Origin: Pezizomycotina sp. ARF18
Taxonomy: Eukaryota; Ascomycota
Reading direction: 5' to 3'
Assembly (NCBI GenBank): GCA_002224055.1
Contig: AZLU01000117.1
Coordinates: 21,666 to 85,665, forward strand
DNA: 64,000 nucleotides
Every line of letters starts with the position of its first letter. The stretch's first letter is position 1. The position numbers and the translations under genes are program-made. This document shows, piece by piece, positions 9,962 to 23,734 of this stretch. The notes beneath the pieces are model-generated. The model saw nothing but the letters and a program-made list of their open reading frames with translations, did no database searches and was not told where the DNA came from.

Positions 9962-12900
9962 TTCGATAAACGGCCGTATGGAAAGAAAAATAATGGAAAT
10001 GCAGGTACGGTCAAGAGGGGTTCAAAATATAATGTAACGCTGGTCGCTAAATGCAACTGAAAGAAAGACTAAAGCTACAATATGTAGAATGAAGTATCGT
10101 ATGTATCCGTCCTTTTACTTTTACTGATCTCTGGTGAAAGGTTTTTTTGGGTTGAAATATCGGTTAATTGGACAGACTGGATGAAATTCGGATGAAACGT
10201 GGGAGGGTCGCAAGGAGGTATATATATATAGAGTCGCTTCAACGTTCGGAGACAAATAGACAAGCGATATCGTTCGGCTAACGAAAACGGCAGCGACAGA
10301 CGAGTGGTCTAGGCGGACGTAACTTTGGTCTTAGCGGGATGGAAGAAACAGGAAACGGTCGTGCTTGGAAATAGGACGGCTTTCGGGACCCTGCATCAAT
10401 GGAGTGGAGGAAAAGGAAAGAAACGAACAGCGAAGGAAAAGGGAAAGAAAAAAGAAAAGAAAACAAAGTTTTTTTTTTTTTCTATCCGGGATAAACAGGT
10501 AGGATCGTGGGGCAGTCGAGTTCCTCTTTCGAAACTGAATCAATCGCTGTAACTAAAACGTGGGCTAGACGCTGCGGAGGTCGCACAATTGATTAGCCGC
10601 TGTGAGGGGGATAGAGGAAAAAAAAAGGAGGCACAACCGATAATCGCAATAGCAAGGGGATACGATTATATTAGAAGGAACTCCAAGATATAGCTTTCCA
10701 TTGCTTGCTTTTTCTCCCCTTCAATTCTCGGAGACTTGAAAGGAAGCTTTTCTGTTGGAGAGCGTGTGCGTGTGCGTAGACGTCGATGATGGTGATGGCA
10801 TGGATGTGTTTGCTTTGTTTGTGTGGTTTGTTTGTTATATTGTTTGTTAGGGAGCAAGAAGGGAAAAAAAAGAAAAAAGAACATGGGTTTGCAAATTTAG
10901 ATTTTTTTTTTTTAAGGTTTGTTCCTTCTCACCACCACCATCTCATACGACAACACTCTAACGTCAGACAACCACTGAATTTTCACTTACCCACTTGGAT
11001 CTCTATAAACGGATGAGACAGTCTTCGGATGATCGCTCTAGGGGGGAAAGAAATAGTAGATGCTCTGAGAGGTTGGAGAATGAGAAATGAGGGCGAGAGA
11101 GAATAGAAGGAAGAAGCCGTGGGAGGGAGAATCTGGGGTACGAGATGATGATGATAGTCGTGGATTAGATAATGATAATAATTTCAACAGATAGATTAAA
11201 AAAAAAAAAAAAAAAAAGAAGCCGATTTACTCATTTTTTATTTTCTATTTCTATTTTCTATTTTTATTTATTTATTTATTTTTTATTTTTTTTTTCCTAT
11301 CGGAAGTTCCTATAGGTATTGGATATTCTATTCTCCGGTCTATTTGGTGATTAGCACCTTGAACAAACGTGCAAGACAATAGTCTTGGCATCTGTCTTGG
11401 ACTTAAATGATCTTTTTTCTTTTCTTCACGGGAAAGCATTCAACCATTTTTACTGGTCTAACACGGAATATACATCTTGGCGATGGTCGAGAAGAAAAAA
11501 ATTTTTTTTCAAAAATGTTTCATTTAGACTAAATAATTACTAAGTAATCCTCTTGCTATTTACTTGCTTGCTCCTAGCTCCCCTCGAAAAACATTTTATC
11601 CTCTTCTTAAATTTGATTATGCATCGAAACGACTATCATTTTTGTCATGATTTAATCAGGTCATTGGCCCGGATATTATCGCTTGCAGGCTTGGTGTCTA
11701 AATGTGCATCCGATATCAGTTCCCTGCAAGCTCCGGGTGTTTCTCGTCGCAATCAAGACATCGTATCGCTTTCGCGAATATCTTTCTTCATTTATTCTAA
11801 TTGTTTGCTGTCGGGGGGTACCCTACTCAAAGCAGCTGACCCTCTCCTAATCAACAATACGGCGAAGCCTCCGGTAAGGGTTCGCTTGGCATAAAGTATA
11901 TAATGTTATTAATATATGCCATTAAAATTATGGATAGGAAACAAAGCTTGCTAGCTAAGTAGTAGTATCTGGTAGCCATAGCTCACAGATAGCTTCTTCG
12001 AATGCCAATTCTTTACTTTATTGGCTGGCTAAAAGTCGCCGGTCAGAGTACGCTAGAGAGCTTCAGTAAATTTTAGACGATAATCATAATCAAGGTCTAT
12101 TAATTGCTACTTTATGCTTTCGGCATCTAGAACGCAGAGGCAGCCAAGCTAATTGGAACTGCAAATATATATATATTTTTTTTCTTTTTTTTTTTTTTTT
12201 TTTTTTTTTAGCGGCGTGGAGTCATTGATTGAACAATTGCGAATATCACACTTATTATCACTTAACTTACTACTTGGATGTCTTGACGCGTTACCGCGTA
12301 GTGCCACGCCAGATCCCACGTTGCTTCCCTTGGTGCTTGATGTTTCGAGCAACGAAAGTCTCAAAGAGCTGAACACAGTGGTTACGAAGGTTTTGGCTTT
12401 TCCTGAATGTCTTTTTCTTATATTCCCCAAGAGAACTTCCCGGATATCAAGACCTGAAACTTTTTTTTTTTTTTCAAGAATTGTTTCTTTTAAAGGTTCA
12501 TAAGTTCTGCCATCTGCTGTTTCAGGCTGCCAGCAACCACGACGTCACTGTATTCCTCGTAGAACGATCAGCTCGAGACACAAGGGAAATTTATTGTTGA
12601 GACCAAGAGATGAGACAGGCTCACGAGTAGCTACCAAGTGGTAATATGACCATTTGCTTGAAAGTCCCGGAAGGATTTGTTATCTTCTGCTCTTTCGGAT
12701 AGAGCCACAGTGCGGACTTAGACCAGTAACCCAACTTCCGAAGCACGTGGGGTTTCTTTTTATAGACAAGTAAGGTAGAAATTAAAACAGAATTGTTCCA
12801 TTATTAACAATTTAATTTGAAGAAACAATGAAACTTTTATACAGTGAGAATGGCCATGTTAAGAGTGGGAACCAATGGAATTATGTACTATGCAAGGGAG

Positions 12901-13123
12901 AACCAGTAGAAGCAGAAGGTTCTTTTTGTTTATAATTTTTTAATAACCATGGAGAAGATGGAGGACGGAAAACAGGCGGAATGAAGTAGATGGAAATCCT
13001 TTCTTTTTGTATGAACATGAAATACCCCGTTACCACCCTTTACTTAGTATATATGATTGATGAAAAGGAAATCCTCCGGATTTTTTTTCTCACGCACGCG
13101 TGGAGCGGATCCCTGCTGAAGAT
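9962..13123. other. Long non-coding or undefined stretch
   Basis: The first part is the promoter and probable leader of the copper-fist gene, with C/T-rich and A-rich tracts. Open frames at 11553-11894 and 12153-12503 (plus) give somewhat coding-like segments such as GLVSKCASDISSLQAPG and VESLIEQLRISHLLSLNLLL, separated by a 25-base T run (12185-12209). They could be remnants or poorly read exons of one plus-strand gene, but I recognise no family and no start. Confidence 0.35.
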
Positions 13124-13717
13124 TTAAAGCTCGAATCGCACTCGGCTATCCTCGTCCGGCACCGAAGCCGAGCCCAACCCAGGCGGGCCACGCACGTCGC
13201 TGAATAGCAGTACCGAAATACGATGCCGAATCCCAGACCTAGACGATTTTATAACAGCGTTCGAGAGGCAGAGGTCCCACTGTAATACGGTAAGAATAAA
13301 ATGCTGTTAACCTGCAATCACAATATACTAAAAATTCCGGCAGTTCCAATACAAAGGCCATGGAACACACAGCGCTTGAAAATTACATTGAGTAGATAGT
13401 GGATCTAACCTTCTCATCAGGAGAGTCTCAAGAGACTGGAGCAGAGACCTCGAGACCACATTCGACGAGGTGGGTTGTGCGTTGGACTCGGGGTTTTCGA
13501 CGAGTCGGACATCGTTAAATACACTGAATCGTGGCCGTAGATGGCATGCAAGAGTCGAAAGGGATCGTAGGGTGGAGCGCTGAGGTTCAATGCTCGTGTA
13601 GCTCTGATTATCTCTGCTGAAAGGTTTAACTATGATGATGATGATGTTTGGATTTTCGTGACCTCGGAATTTTTTTTTCTGGCGAATTGGAGTTTTATGA
13701 TTTTCTGGTTCCTCCAA
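13124..13717 (-). CDS. Possible short two-exon gene, unassigned
   Basis: I do not recognise this. A first exon starting at 13717 (MEEPENHKTPIRQKKKFRGH) stays open through SNVVSRSLLQSLETLLMR. It can then be spliced across a GT...AG interval containing TTGTGATTGCAG near 13310 into an exon ending REDSRV-type sequence at a TAA at 13124 (the end reads PDEDSRVRFEL). One frame change is required in exon 2. The gene would be divergent from URB2, whose start lies about 330 bp away. Codon use is plausible, but the N-terminal part includes an isoleucine run from an ATG/ATC repeat, and the whole could be chance. Confidence 0.25.
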
Positions 13718-14049
13718 GCAGAATATGAAATTGCTATTCTAGTAAAGGCCTGGTACAATTGCGTGTTATACTGATTATCAGATTAGACTAGATCGACGGA
13801 GATTTCGCGCGCACCTATTATCTTTTTTTTTTTTTTCTGTCGCTGTAGTTTGCCGCAGCTCACCATTCATCAAGGCTCGTTAGATTGTCGGCGGTCGTCT
13901 CAATTCCCTGAAAGACTCTTAGAAGGGCGTAATTCCGCTCGTATCATCGGATACTACTCGCCGTGTTGCGTTGTCTACAGGAAGCACTCTATGACGTTTC
14001 GGATCCTTGAGTAAAATTCTTTTTCGCTCGTTCTTGAAGACTGTCGGCT

Positions 14050-17000
14050 ATGCCGTCCCTCGAACTGGTACGCAATGAGCAGTCTCGCCTGTATTCAATT
14101 GTACAATTCTTTAAAATCTAAAAATTCGAAAGCTAACTCGTACTTTCTCATTGTTTTTGCTGGAATGGGAAGACAGCACTGTTTGAACTACCGTCGACGC
14201 TCACCGTCGACTTCGCGACAAAACGAAACCGCTGCTAGAGCTCTCGACGATGCCGAATCTATCCTGAAGGCGCACAATATCAACACGTACATTCACAGCA
14301 CGAAGAATGGATTCTCGAATGGCTGTTGAAAGACTGTCACAGCGTACGGCAAGGGCGAATCGGTGGAATATCCGGGGTATATAGTCCCTGCGTCTCTTCT
14401 TTTTCTTCGTGTATCCTAACATCATACCATCAAACTAGTAACCCGCGCCTGTCGAGCAGTCTTGGAATGTCCTCTATGATAGCGCGGTGTCCTGCAAGAA
14501 GAAGGGAAATTTAGCTGCTCTAAGCTCAACTCTTCGCAAACATGATCTATTGGGCTCCTAAACACGACGCTCACAGAAGCTGTAGATGATATCCGAAGCA
14601 AACAAACCATTCCCGCCCCGTGTGATCTTCTAAACTCTCTCTTGAGATTTGTGGAGTTTATTTTCTACGGAGAAAATGTGTCTGTCACAGAAATACAACC
14701 GAATAATTCGAAAAGAAGAAAGGTTGGAAATTCGGCGCTGTCCTTGCGTGGCACCCAGAGCTGGGATCTATAATATTAGGCTCCTACTTACGTTCCTCCG
14801 GCATATACTCGAAACAAAAGAGCACCCTGAGCTTCAAATAGAGTTGTGGACAGATACTTTCCTCGAGATATTTAAATCCTGCGTGTACGGCTCGGTGAAT
14901 GTGCAAAAGGTATGTGGTCACTCTCCCAAGATTCATGGCATTTTTCAACTGTAGATCTACGGAATACTAACTATATTACTGACAGATTTCGAGCTCGGTC
15001 TCTTCCTATGTTCTTTTCCCAGCTGCAATCATACTCGTCCACCCTGCAGTACCCGAAAATTCGAGGCTTTCCATCGCGAAGATTCTGAAGACTTACGTTT
15101 TCTGCTCACTAAATGATACGACAAGTGCCGAAGCATCTATGTCCCGTGCTCTATCTCCCTTGGAGACGGAATGTTCGCCAAAGGAAACCGAGGCTATAAT
15201 TTCAGCCTTGCAGGCGGTACTGAAGTTGGGATAGAGCGCAAATGGTCTTCTCCCGCGTTCCTCTAAACCGAAGCGGCTCCGAAGCTTATGCTTCGCTTGT
15301 GTTCCGTGCGATCTCACGCTTTATTCATCGAGGGCGGAGGTGACATCCGAACTGCTGGACGTTTTGATTTCCACAAAGCAAACGCTCGATGAAGCGGCGC
15401 TAAAGAAGTTGCATTCAAACGCTACTGCCGGGTCGTTACCACCCAGATGGGGTATCTTAAGGCGACTAGCAATTCTCAGTGTAACTCCGTTGCTGCCATA
15501 TCTAGATACCCTGCCATTCGAATTTCGCTCGGCCTCCGTTAATGATGATATGTGGGAATATCTGGCGCTATCGATCGATGGGTTCGCTCGTCTAAGAAAT
15601 TTTTCGGCCTTTCTGAATATATGGAGGAAACGGCTCAGGACCGCATCTTCAGATGATCAGAACTGCGTGTGGTACCATGAAAAGTTACAAAAGCTCGTAG
15701 CCCAAAGGATAGAATCTGCTCTTAACGCTCATCAATTGTCACGGATTGTTAGCGAGCTCTCCATTTCTATGGGTGATTGTGAGGTTGTCATATTAGACAG
15801 TTTACTTCGCGGCATCTCACAACGAGAACGGTCGAGACCCTCCGGAAAACTAATGCGGTGGCAAGTTTATACAGCCGTCTTACAGAGGAAATGCAAGGAC
15901 AGCACACAGACATATCGTGGAGGAAATGGAGACTGTTCCTGAGAGTCAGCGAAATATGGGGTTTCCCGAGGGGGCCTTTGATGCCAGCGCTTTCGTCGGT
16001 CATCCCAAATATCTAAGGTCATTAAACAGAAGTTTAAGCCTGGTCATCCGGAAGATTTCTGCAGGTTTTCTTCATGTCTCAAGTACATTTGCCGTAGTTT
16101 CAATAGGAGGTGATAGCTCAGCGTGGAGAATGGAGACTATGAAAGGACTAGTCAGTTCAATCCGTGCTAGTTTAGCCTCTTCTGGCGTAGGAGCTTGGAA
16201 TGGTACAATAGAGGGAATTACAGACGTTTCCACCTTGGCCTTAGCAGTGCTATTCATGATGGCTGGCAGATGGATGGACGTTGTTAGTACGAACGAGTCC
16301 TTTACGTTTGAGCTGTGAAAAAAAGTTATTAAGCTAACAAACCTTACTGGAAAAAAGCTGGTGCGAGGGTAACGACGATGTAGAGAAGCTGCTGGGATTG
16401 GTCGTCCAAAATGCCATGAAAGCGTCACCAAGGAATGAAAAGGATACCATTACAGCAAATCAAGTATGGCAAGTGATCACAGGCTGTTTGCAAAACTATG
16501 AAATCCCCGGCTTTAAAGGTATCAGCAGCTTTCAATTTTTTTCTGTGCATCTCATATTATAGTCGTACCTTTGCTAATTTTGAATGTAGACTTTGTACTC
16601 GCGGTCATCCTCAAGGAGTGTCAGCCAGTTTCGGAAGGCAGCGTGGCATTTTTCCTGTCAACTGTGGAAACGTTTCCAACCGATTCTTTAACCCGTACAC
16701 AGCGTGAGAGCCTGCTGAATCAACTTCTAGACTTCCTCGCAGCCAAGGGATTCATATCCATGGGTAGGCAGATTCAATTGCGTCTGATGCGCAGCGTATC
16801 GGGGATCATGGATTATTTTTCCCAATGCTCGCGTCTGACGAATGTGGATGCCAATTTCGGTCTTCCTCTGATTTTCTGCAGCCCAACAGCTCTCGAAGAA
16901 GATTTAGTCTCTGAAAAGGTCAGTATAGGAAGGAAGAGAGTACGTCAGATTATCACGACGAGAGACTCGAGCCACCTGGAGTCATGCTTAGAAAAATTGA

Positions 17001-18450
17001 CTAAGGCCACGCGAGCGGATTTGTCGAAGAAATCCCGAGAAGCTTCCATTAATGCTATTGCGATGTCCCTGGCTGTGGTTACGGAGGTAATACCGGCTTG
17101 TCACAAGGATGAATTCGCCCCCTATAAAAGAGCAGCAACGGAGCTACGGGATTTGGCAACAGATTTCCTCGTGAAGTCACTCCAAACTCACACTGATCCG
17201 AATAAATCGTTCGGGTTGGGGTGGCATCTGATATGATCAGGGCTTTCTTGGAATTAGATTCGGAGAAAGAAAAGCTTTCCATGGTTAAAGTTCAACTCGA
17301 AAATTTGGGAAATTTATCAGGCGTTGTGTCTTCTATTGCTCAATATGGCCTTACTGCCAACCACTCGCGCACTTTACAGAGTATCTTCCGCCTTCAATGC
17401 ATGTTAGGGGCTAGCGCGGATGATATTCTGAATACTACTCATGGCTGGCAATTCTTTTTGGAAAATAGCCTAACGACCATACCATCGCTGAAAACTTCCA
17501 CAGCCTCCTCGAAAAGCGTCTCCCGATGACTACTGTTTCGTTCTAGCTGAGGTTAGGAGATCATGTCGCTCAGAAGAATCCGACAAATCACTTGAGATAC
17601 GGCTGGATGTTTTGAAGCTGTCATCAGCTTCCGGATTGCTGAGGACAACAAAATCTCAAATTACCTGTCAACTGCATTTGGTCAACTATTGCAGCAGCTA
17701 CTAGACGCCAAAAAATTCACTTCGTTCCAGCAGATCTTGGAAATTGTCGATGTCATACTCAGAGAAAGCCATGGGCTGTTTCTCAGTTCAACGTTGACGA
17801 ACTGCTCACCGTAATCTGCAGTCTCGCCTCCACCTCCGGCTCGGATCCGCACCACGCAAATGCTGACGACATATATTACTTTGCTGTGCTGTGCAATAAT
17901 GTCCGTTTTTGCAATTTCACTGGCACAGGTACGAGGGAGGTATCACTTGCTCGTTGGAGCGCTGAAGTGCCTACTCCGTTGCCTCTTCTCGCCGAGGAGC
18001 TCAGCGAGACGGAAAACGGAGCGGTCGATACATCCTCAATGGATAGAATTCGGTGGCGGAGAAAATGAGCAGCAGCAGCAGCAGCACACTAGAACCTGTA
18101 CGGCCTCGTCGGCGCTTTTCTTCAGCAGGCTGTTGAGGATGATCTGCGATCCTTCCGTATCCAGCGTAAAGCAGAACAGGAAAGAAGCGTCACTATCGTC
18201 GTCCGTCGTAGCCGCTAAAAGGCTGTCTCGATCCACGTCTCTCACGTCCTGACGGAATTTATCAGCTTGCATTTGCAATACGAGCTGAAGCCGGAGATTA
18301 AGGCGGAGCTGTCGAGCGGACTGTACTCGATATTCGACGCGATAGGACCGGAGCTTTTGAATCTATCAATGCTTCCTTGGATAATCACGGTAGGGTGTTG
18401 TTCAAGGGATTATACGACGAATGGGAAGGCACGGGAAATGGAATGAGTAA
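14050..18450 (+). CDS. URB2: Nucleolar pre-ribosome protein Urb2/Npa2
   Basis: Urb2/Npa2 is a large alpha-helical nucleolar protein that joins Npa1, Dbp6, Nop8 and Rsa3 in early 60S (27S pre-rRNA) assembly. The start at 14050 reads MPSLEL, directly followed by a GT donor. The next exon has the N-terminal signature HSQHEEWILEWLLKR. The middle is long helical-repeat sequence (ELLDVLISTKQTLDEAALKK, WGILRRLAILSVTPLLPYLD, ELSISMGDCEVVILDSLL). The C-terminus carries the conserved Urb2 block: YELKPEIKAELSSGLYSIFD AIGPELL, ASLDNHGR-type sequence, VLFKGLYDEWEGTGK-WNE, and a TAA at 18448-18450. The last frame change (GGAAA for GGAAAA) falls in the tail. A CAG run at 18069-18084 adds a short Gln tract. 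Numerous frame changes and introns of uncertain extent are present; the length fits the family (about 1300 residues). Confidence 0.85.
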
Positions 18451-18953
18451 AATGACAAGAAGTTATTTTTTAAGCAATTATTTAAGATCTATGCAATCTC
18501 TGTAATTATAGAACTATTTTTGTGTACAACCATCTTTCTGCCGGGCGTATTATTATTGCATCACGATAAGTATCGTATTGAATTTTTATATAACTTTTAT
18601 TCGGATTGATGCGTCTTGTCAATCCACCCTTCCCCCGGAAATAAAGTGTTGAAGTTCGGAACTGTCTCGTACCTGTTGTTTTAATATTCGACTCTACGAA
18701 GAAAAGGTGACGAACATGCATAGCGGGGGGCAAAAATAGGTACAATACAAAAAGGTCCGAGATATTTACAAGGTTAAAGAAAGTTGTAGACACGATCGCA
18801 ATATTCTTAGTATTCAATTCACCTTAAGGTTCGCAATTTCTGAAGGGGAACTTTGTACCAGTTACACAAAATTTTAAGCGAGGAATATACATGTTACACA
18901 AACGTTATTACTTTAAACCGTAGCGTATCGTGCATGCAACTTTAAGCAAAAAA

Positions 18954-18987
<34 letters not shown>

Positions 18988-20058
18988 GTATAACTTAAGA
19001 GGTGTCGTGTGATCGTGGGCTATTATGGTAACCTACTTTGAGTACCAGCTGTAAATTGTCCTTCCAGCGCCTATACATCACCAATTATGTATCAGCTCAT
19101 TTCAGCTCTATATCTATATTATTATGCCTCTGATGTTTAGTACTTGTTTCTTTTCTCTTTTAGCCTCGTCTATAATTGACGCTTATGCAGGAAGGAAAAA
19201 GGGCTTCTTCGCTTTTTTCGCAATTTCAGCGCGCGGCTACTTCTTGGCGTAACAACGACGACGAAGCTTTTATTACACGGCGAAATGGACAAATTATTGG
19301 CTTGTTCTCGATATGGTTTATTTGCCCATCTGTTATAGTTCGTTTTAGTATAAGATACGCTATACATTAGTTGGTCTCGTTTGACGCTCCTGGCACGTAT
19401 ACAGCGAGGGAGGCTACGTAAGCTTAAGCGCAGCTATCAAAAAAAAAAAAATTGCTGCATTTATTGGTAAAAAGACAGGGGACATGTACACGTATGAAAG
19501 TTAATGCGTCCAGGATGTAACGAGCACTAGCGGAGAAACGGCAGCGCAACGGAACGGGCAATCCAATGAGGCAAAAGTAAGGAGTTGTGGGAAAAATTCT
19601 GGTCGTCGCAGAAAGCCGAAACAGACCTTGCAACGAGAGATATTTAGATATATCAAAGAGAATAACTAAGTTACAAGTTTTTTTTTTTATAGAAGGTTGA
19701 GGTTTCGTTAAGTGACATTACAAAAAGTGCTATGCTTGCTTTTAAACAAAACAAAGTAGAGCAAAAAAAAGAAAAAATAAAGAAAAAAGAAAACGAAGGC
19801 GAAAACAAGAGAACACATAGGAATGCCGAAACGTTCTCTGAGGTAGATCATTGAATATAGATTAAAAAGATGGAAAAGAGATGGTTAAGAATGCAGAGTT
19901 TTTGAATATATCCAGTTTGTGTAGGGAAATGAAAGCAGGTAAATTTATAGAAATGTGTTTAAAAGAGACCTATGGTATAAATGGTTTTCTCATCCTTGAA
20001 GTGAAAGCTACGGTGATTTTGAAAGGAAGTAAATAAAAGGGAAATGCGACGATACTTT
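18451..20058. other. Intergenic between convergent URB2 and bestrophin genes
   Basis: No gene is supported. It contains a 28-base A run (18959-18986) and short A/T tracts. It should hold the 3' untranslated regions of both flanking genes. Confidence 0.5.
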
Positions 20059-21524
20059 TTAAACAGCATCCGCGGCGGCAGTGTCAGGGGCAGCTCCACC
20101 ATGCGAGAACGCGGTTTGTTGGTCTTGATGTTGCTTCCTCAGTCGCTCTCCCGCTTCTGAGCCTCCTCTTCAGCCTGTTCGCGTTCTTCGGCCTCGTTGA
20201 ACTTCCGCTCCTTCTCTTGTTCATGCTCCTTCATCTGAATCTCGTTAATGGTTTTGGCAAGAGCTGGCGATAGGTGACGGAACGGCTTATGCTTGAGCTC
20301 ATTGCGGATGCTCTGGATTCCCTTACGCTTCCAGGAGTTGTAGCCTTCATGGGCGTTTGGAGCCATGACACGGTTAGTCTCGACGCTACACCAGTCTTCG
20401 CGGGCGGGTGGCGGAGAGGAGTAAGGATGTCCAGCTCGATGGAGATTAATTCGCAGTAACGGTCGAGGTCAAGATCGTTTACGTCGGTACCAAAAGGATT
20501 TTCGATTTCCCGGCCGATAGCCGCAAGGCCAAGGTCATATACGCAGCAAAATAGTGGCTGGAATGGTAACCCATTTGAGGGTTGCAAAAAGCTGGAAAGG
20601 GAGAGTGAGAACATACAGCCAAGTAACCTGGGAGATGACAATGTTGTATGCGAGAGGAGAGGGTCTGAAGGATGCGTTCGCATCCGGTGAGAGAATCCAT
20701 CATGTTGGCGATGTAAGTCATAGCCATACTCTGGCTACAGCAATGCCCATGGATCCGTTATTTATTTACCATATCAAGGTAGGCTTGAAGGTAGTTGGCA
20801 ATCTCATAAGGCAAGTTTCCAGATGTTTTCCGTTTCTGCGATAGACCTTGAGGCGCTTGCTAGGGTTCGACGTGAAGAAAGTGATGCGAGGTACTCAGCC
20901 ATTCTCTTGAACTTGCCAGGCTCCCTCCTTGGTGGAACACACCTTCATCGTGAACATCCTTGGCAAAGGTCTTCAGGTTACTGATCAAGTCCTGAAGATC
21001 GGTAGCTGTATTCCGGCTCGAAACGAAGCTTATGCTTCATGGCAATGCAGAAAGCCAAAATGAGTTCATCGCCGTGAGCTTTGCTAGCAAGTCATCGACA
21101 CCTTGTTTCCGTCTCGTTCTTGACGTGGATCCAGAAGACCCTCGCAAGATTTCTAGCATTGAGCGTGAGTTGTGCCCAATACTTTCTTCCTTCGATGTAA
21201 CGCTCATAAGCTGTGCTTGACCTAAATGACAAGGCCAAACCCACAATAAAACCCAGGACAGTGATCAATTGTGGGGAGATGTCGAGATGATGAACTTTCT
21301 TACTTATAACGCAAATCGCGACCGTCCATGCAGATATGAAAAGAATAGGTATTATCAAGCTCGGGAGAACCGATCCACGGATCTCATAAAATAAGGAAGC
21401 TTGGAGTGCCTCGAAGTATCGATGGACCAGTGAAGTAACTATCAACTTCATTGGTGAGGTCATCCATACTATTGTTGATGTTCTTTGAAAGGTCAGAGAA
21501 ATCTAAAACCGATTTGGACCTCAT
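20059..21524 (-). CDS. Bestrophin/UPF0187 (YneE)-type anion channel
   Basis: This family forms pentameric chloride-type channels in fungal plasma or organelle membranes; fungal members are mostly uncharacterised. The start at 21524 reads MRSKSVLDFSDLSKNINNSM, then DDLTNEVDSYFTGPS. The channel core is clear: IRGSVLPSLIIPILFISAWT, HHLDISPQLITVLGFIVGLA, LSFRSSTAYERYIEGRKYWA. Next come MTYIANMMDSLTGCERIL, PLAYNIVISQ, LFATLKWVTIPATI, REIENPFGTDVNDLDLDRYC. The tail is a charged coiled coil (NEAEEREQAEEEAQKRE) and AAPDTAAADAV at a TAA at 20059-20061. Two very short introns are visible, one of 36 nt at 20592-20627 and one of about 35 nt near 20735-20775. The ENPFG motif and the FRSSTAYERY segment are diagnostic. 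Several frame changes are present. Ion selectivity is inferred from the family only. Confidence 0.88.
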
Positions 21525-23680
21525 ACTGTCGCGGCTGCTCTGCTCTGTCTGTGTTCGTGTTCGAGAGCACTGGAAATAAAGTCTTGGCCTTGAATTGGCG
21601 TTTCCGAACCAGTAGTGGGGTATTATTTTTTGTCTGCCATTGCGAAGATGGAGGATATTCGAAGCCTTGATATACTTCAGGGCAAGTGGTGGTTAATGAC
21701 TCGCTCGGGAGGCAGTAGGAATACCCTGGAATTGATTTGCAAATATCCTTCCCCTTTTTGCAATCGCAAGGGAAATTCAAGGAAAGATTCAAGAAAAGAA
21801 AAAAAAAGTCCCCTATGGGTATCGCTTGAATGATATAGGGTTGTATTGTTATTTCTCCTTTTCCTTTTCCTTTTCTTTTATTTCCTTTATTGACTGCTCA
21901 ACGCTTCCCTTGTTATAACGTTTCAGGAAGGCAAATCACGGTTGGGGGTTGAGGGGTGTATGGATCGGATATGCTGTCTATATAGTCGTAATATGTATCA
22001 GCTTTTGGTCAGCCTACGAATATAGATAGATATATATAAATTTTGTAAGATTAAAAAAAAAAAAAAAAAAATTTCTTGAACCCTTATTCACAAGAAACTT
22101 GGGATCCGAAGGAAACGCACCTTTTAAGACAAAAAGATATAAAATGACCCTGGAGAATGATTTTCAGAGGGGAAGAGGGAGAAAAAAGAAAAAAAAAAAA
22201 AAAAAAAAAAACCCTTTTTTCCCGCAAGAATAGGAAAGGTCTATCTCGAATCGAGACACTCCGTATTGTATCAAGAGCTGGAATTGACCTTTGGGTAAGG
22301 CTATACGTTCTCCGTAAGATTACGAGAATTCGAGTTCCGGACTCAACTTTTTCTGGGAGTTTATAAAAATACGGACACAAACGTAAGAAGAAAAAAAAAA
22401 TTTGAATTGAATCGTGGATGAACAGACAGAAAACAAAATCACTCAGACCAGGAAAAGGGAAATTTTGTTTATTATATATATTAGCAACCGCCATCAGAGA
22501 ACGTTTTTTTCAGATTAAAAGTAGAAAGGAGGCCCCCAAAGAATACTAGAATGGATTTCGATCTCGACGGCTCGATATTTGCAAATTGCTTCAAAGGGGT
22601 TGTTCTTGGATATTCTGATACACCAAACGTCAGCATCTTGTGCAATGGTCTCGCCAATAGGAACCATCAAAATAACGATAAAAGTCACAAAAGAGCGCAA
22701 AGAAGGCTAGCTTCCTAATTTTCTCCTTTTTTTGGCTCTTAAGAGATCTTAGCGTAAACAATAGAGGGCGCTTTCAATTGCAAATATTCAGTTCTTTCAC
22801 GCAGGGAGAGGCACCAGAGAGGTAAGAATAGCCTCTGTCTTTCTCTCTCAATCAAAGACTCATATATTTTTTGTCTTTGGGAGCTTCGACGAAAGGTATC
22901 CGTGCACATGTACCGAACATGTTTTCTGTTGAACCTCTCCCACCCCTTGCGCCACAGTGGATGCTTTCGTTTCTGACTAGAGACACTAGCGTTATGCACG
23001 AGTATACACAACAGCTTTTTTTTTTTTTTTTTTTTTTTTTGGGTGGCCCTGTCCCGACTGGTAACTGGACCCACCTATCCACCTCTTCGGAAGGATATTT
23101 TACTTCTCGACTCTCGCCTTAGAGGAAAAGGAAAGAAAATCGAGCAGAGTGGGAAACCGTAGGGGGGCGAGAATTTTTGAGACCCAAATGGCAACGACCC
23201 AACAGAGGCCAAGCCCCCTTTTTTTCTCCCTAGAGACGCGGGAAGCTGCGGGATGGCGGCTCTATTAAAAAGTATAGTCTGGTCTATAATTATCAATAAG
23301 AGCCAAATAATTTGTGAGGACGATCCTTTTTTGGTTTAGATTACAACGTTAGCTGCATGTATTATTTTTGTTATTTTCAAATAATCGTGACTGCCCTTCT
23401 ACTCACTGCGTTGGTTGAGAATAATATTTGGATCGAATTCATCGTGGCAGTGATCAAGGGCTATGGTCAAGTAATGATGACGATAATATTGATCATTTAA
23501 AGGTTTAAACGAGGATATATAAGATGATCCGTTTTGCGATGAAAAGAAGGTGAGAATAATATAGAAAGGGTGAAGGGTTGTGGTTTTCTTTTTTCTTTTT
23601 TTTGGAGTTCCTTTCAACGGTCACCACCAGAAATAAATAAATATCTTGACAATAATACTTAAGTAATAAATACTTAACAA

Positions 23681-23734
23681 CAATAATAAATAATAATAAA
23701 TAATAATAAATAATAATAAATAATAATAATAAAT
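23681..23734. repeat. Tandem 10-bp TAATAATAAA array
   Basis: Four to five near-perfect copies of TAATAATAAA, ending in a run of AAT units, sit in an intergenic AT-rich stretch. Confidence 0.8.
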
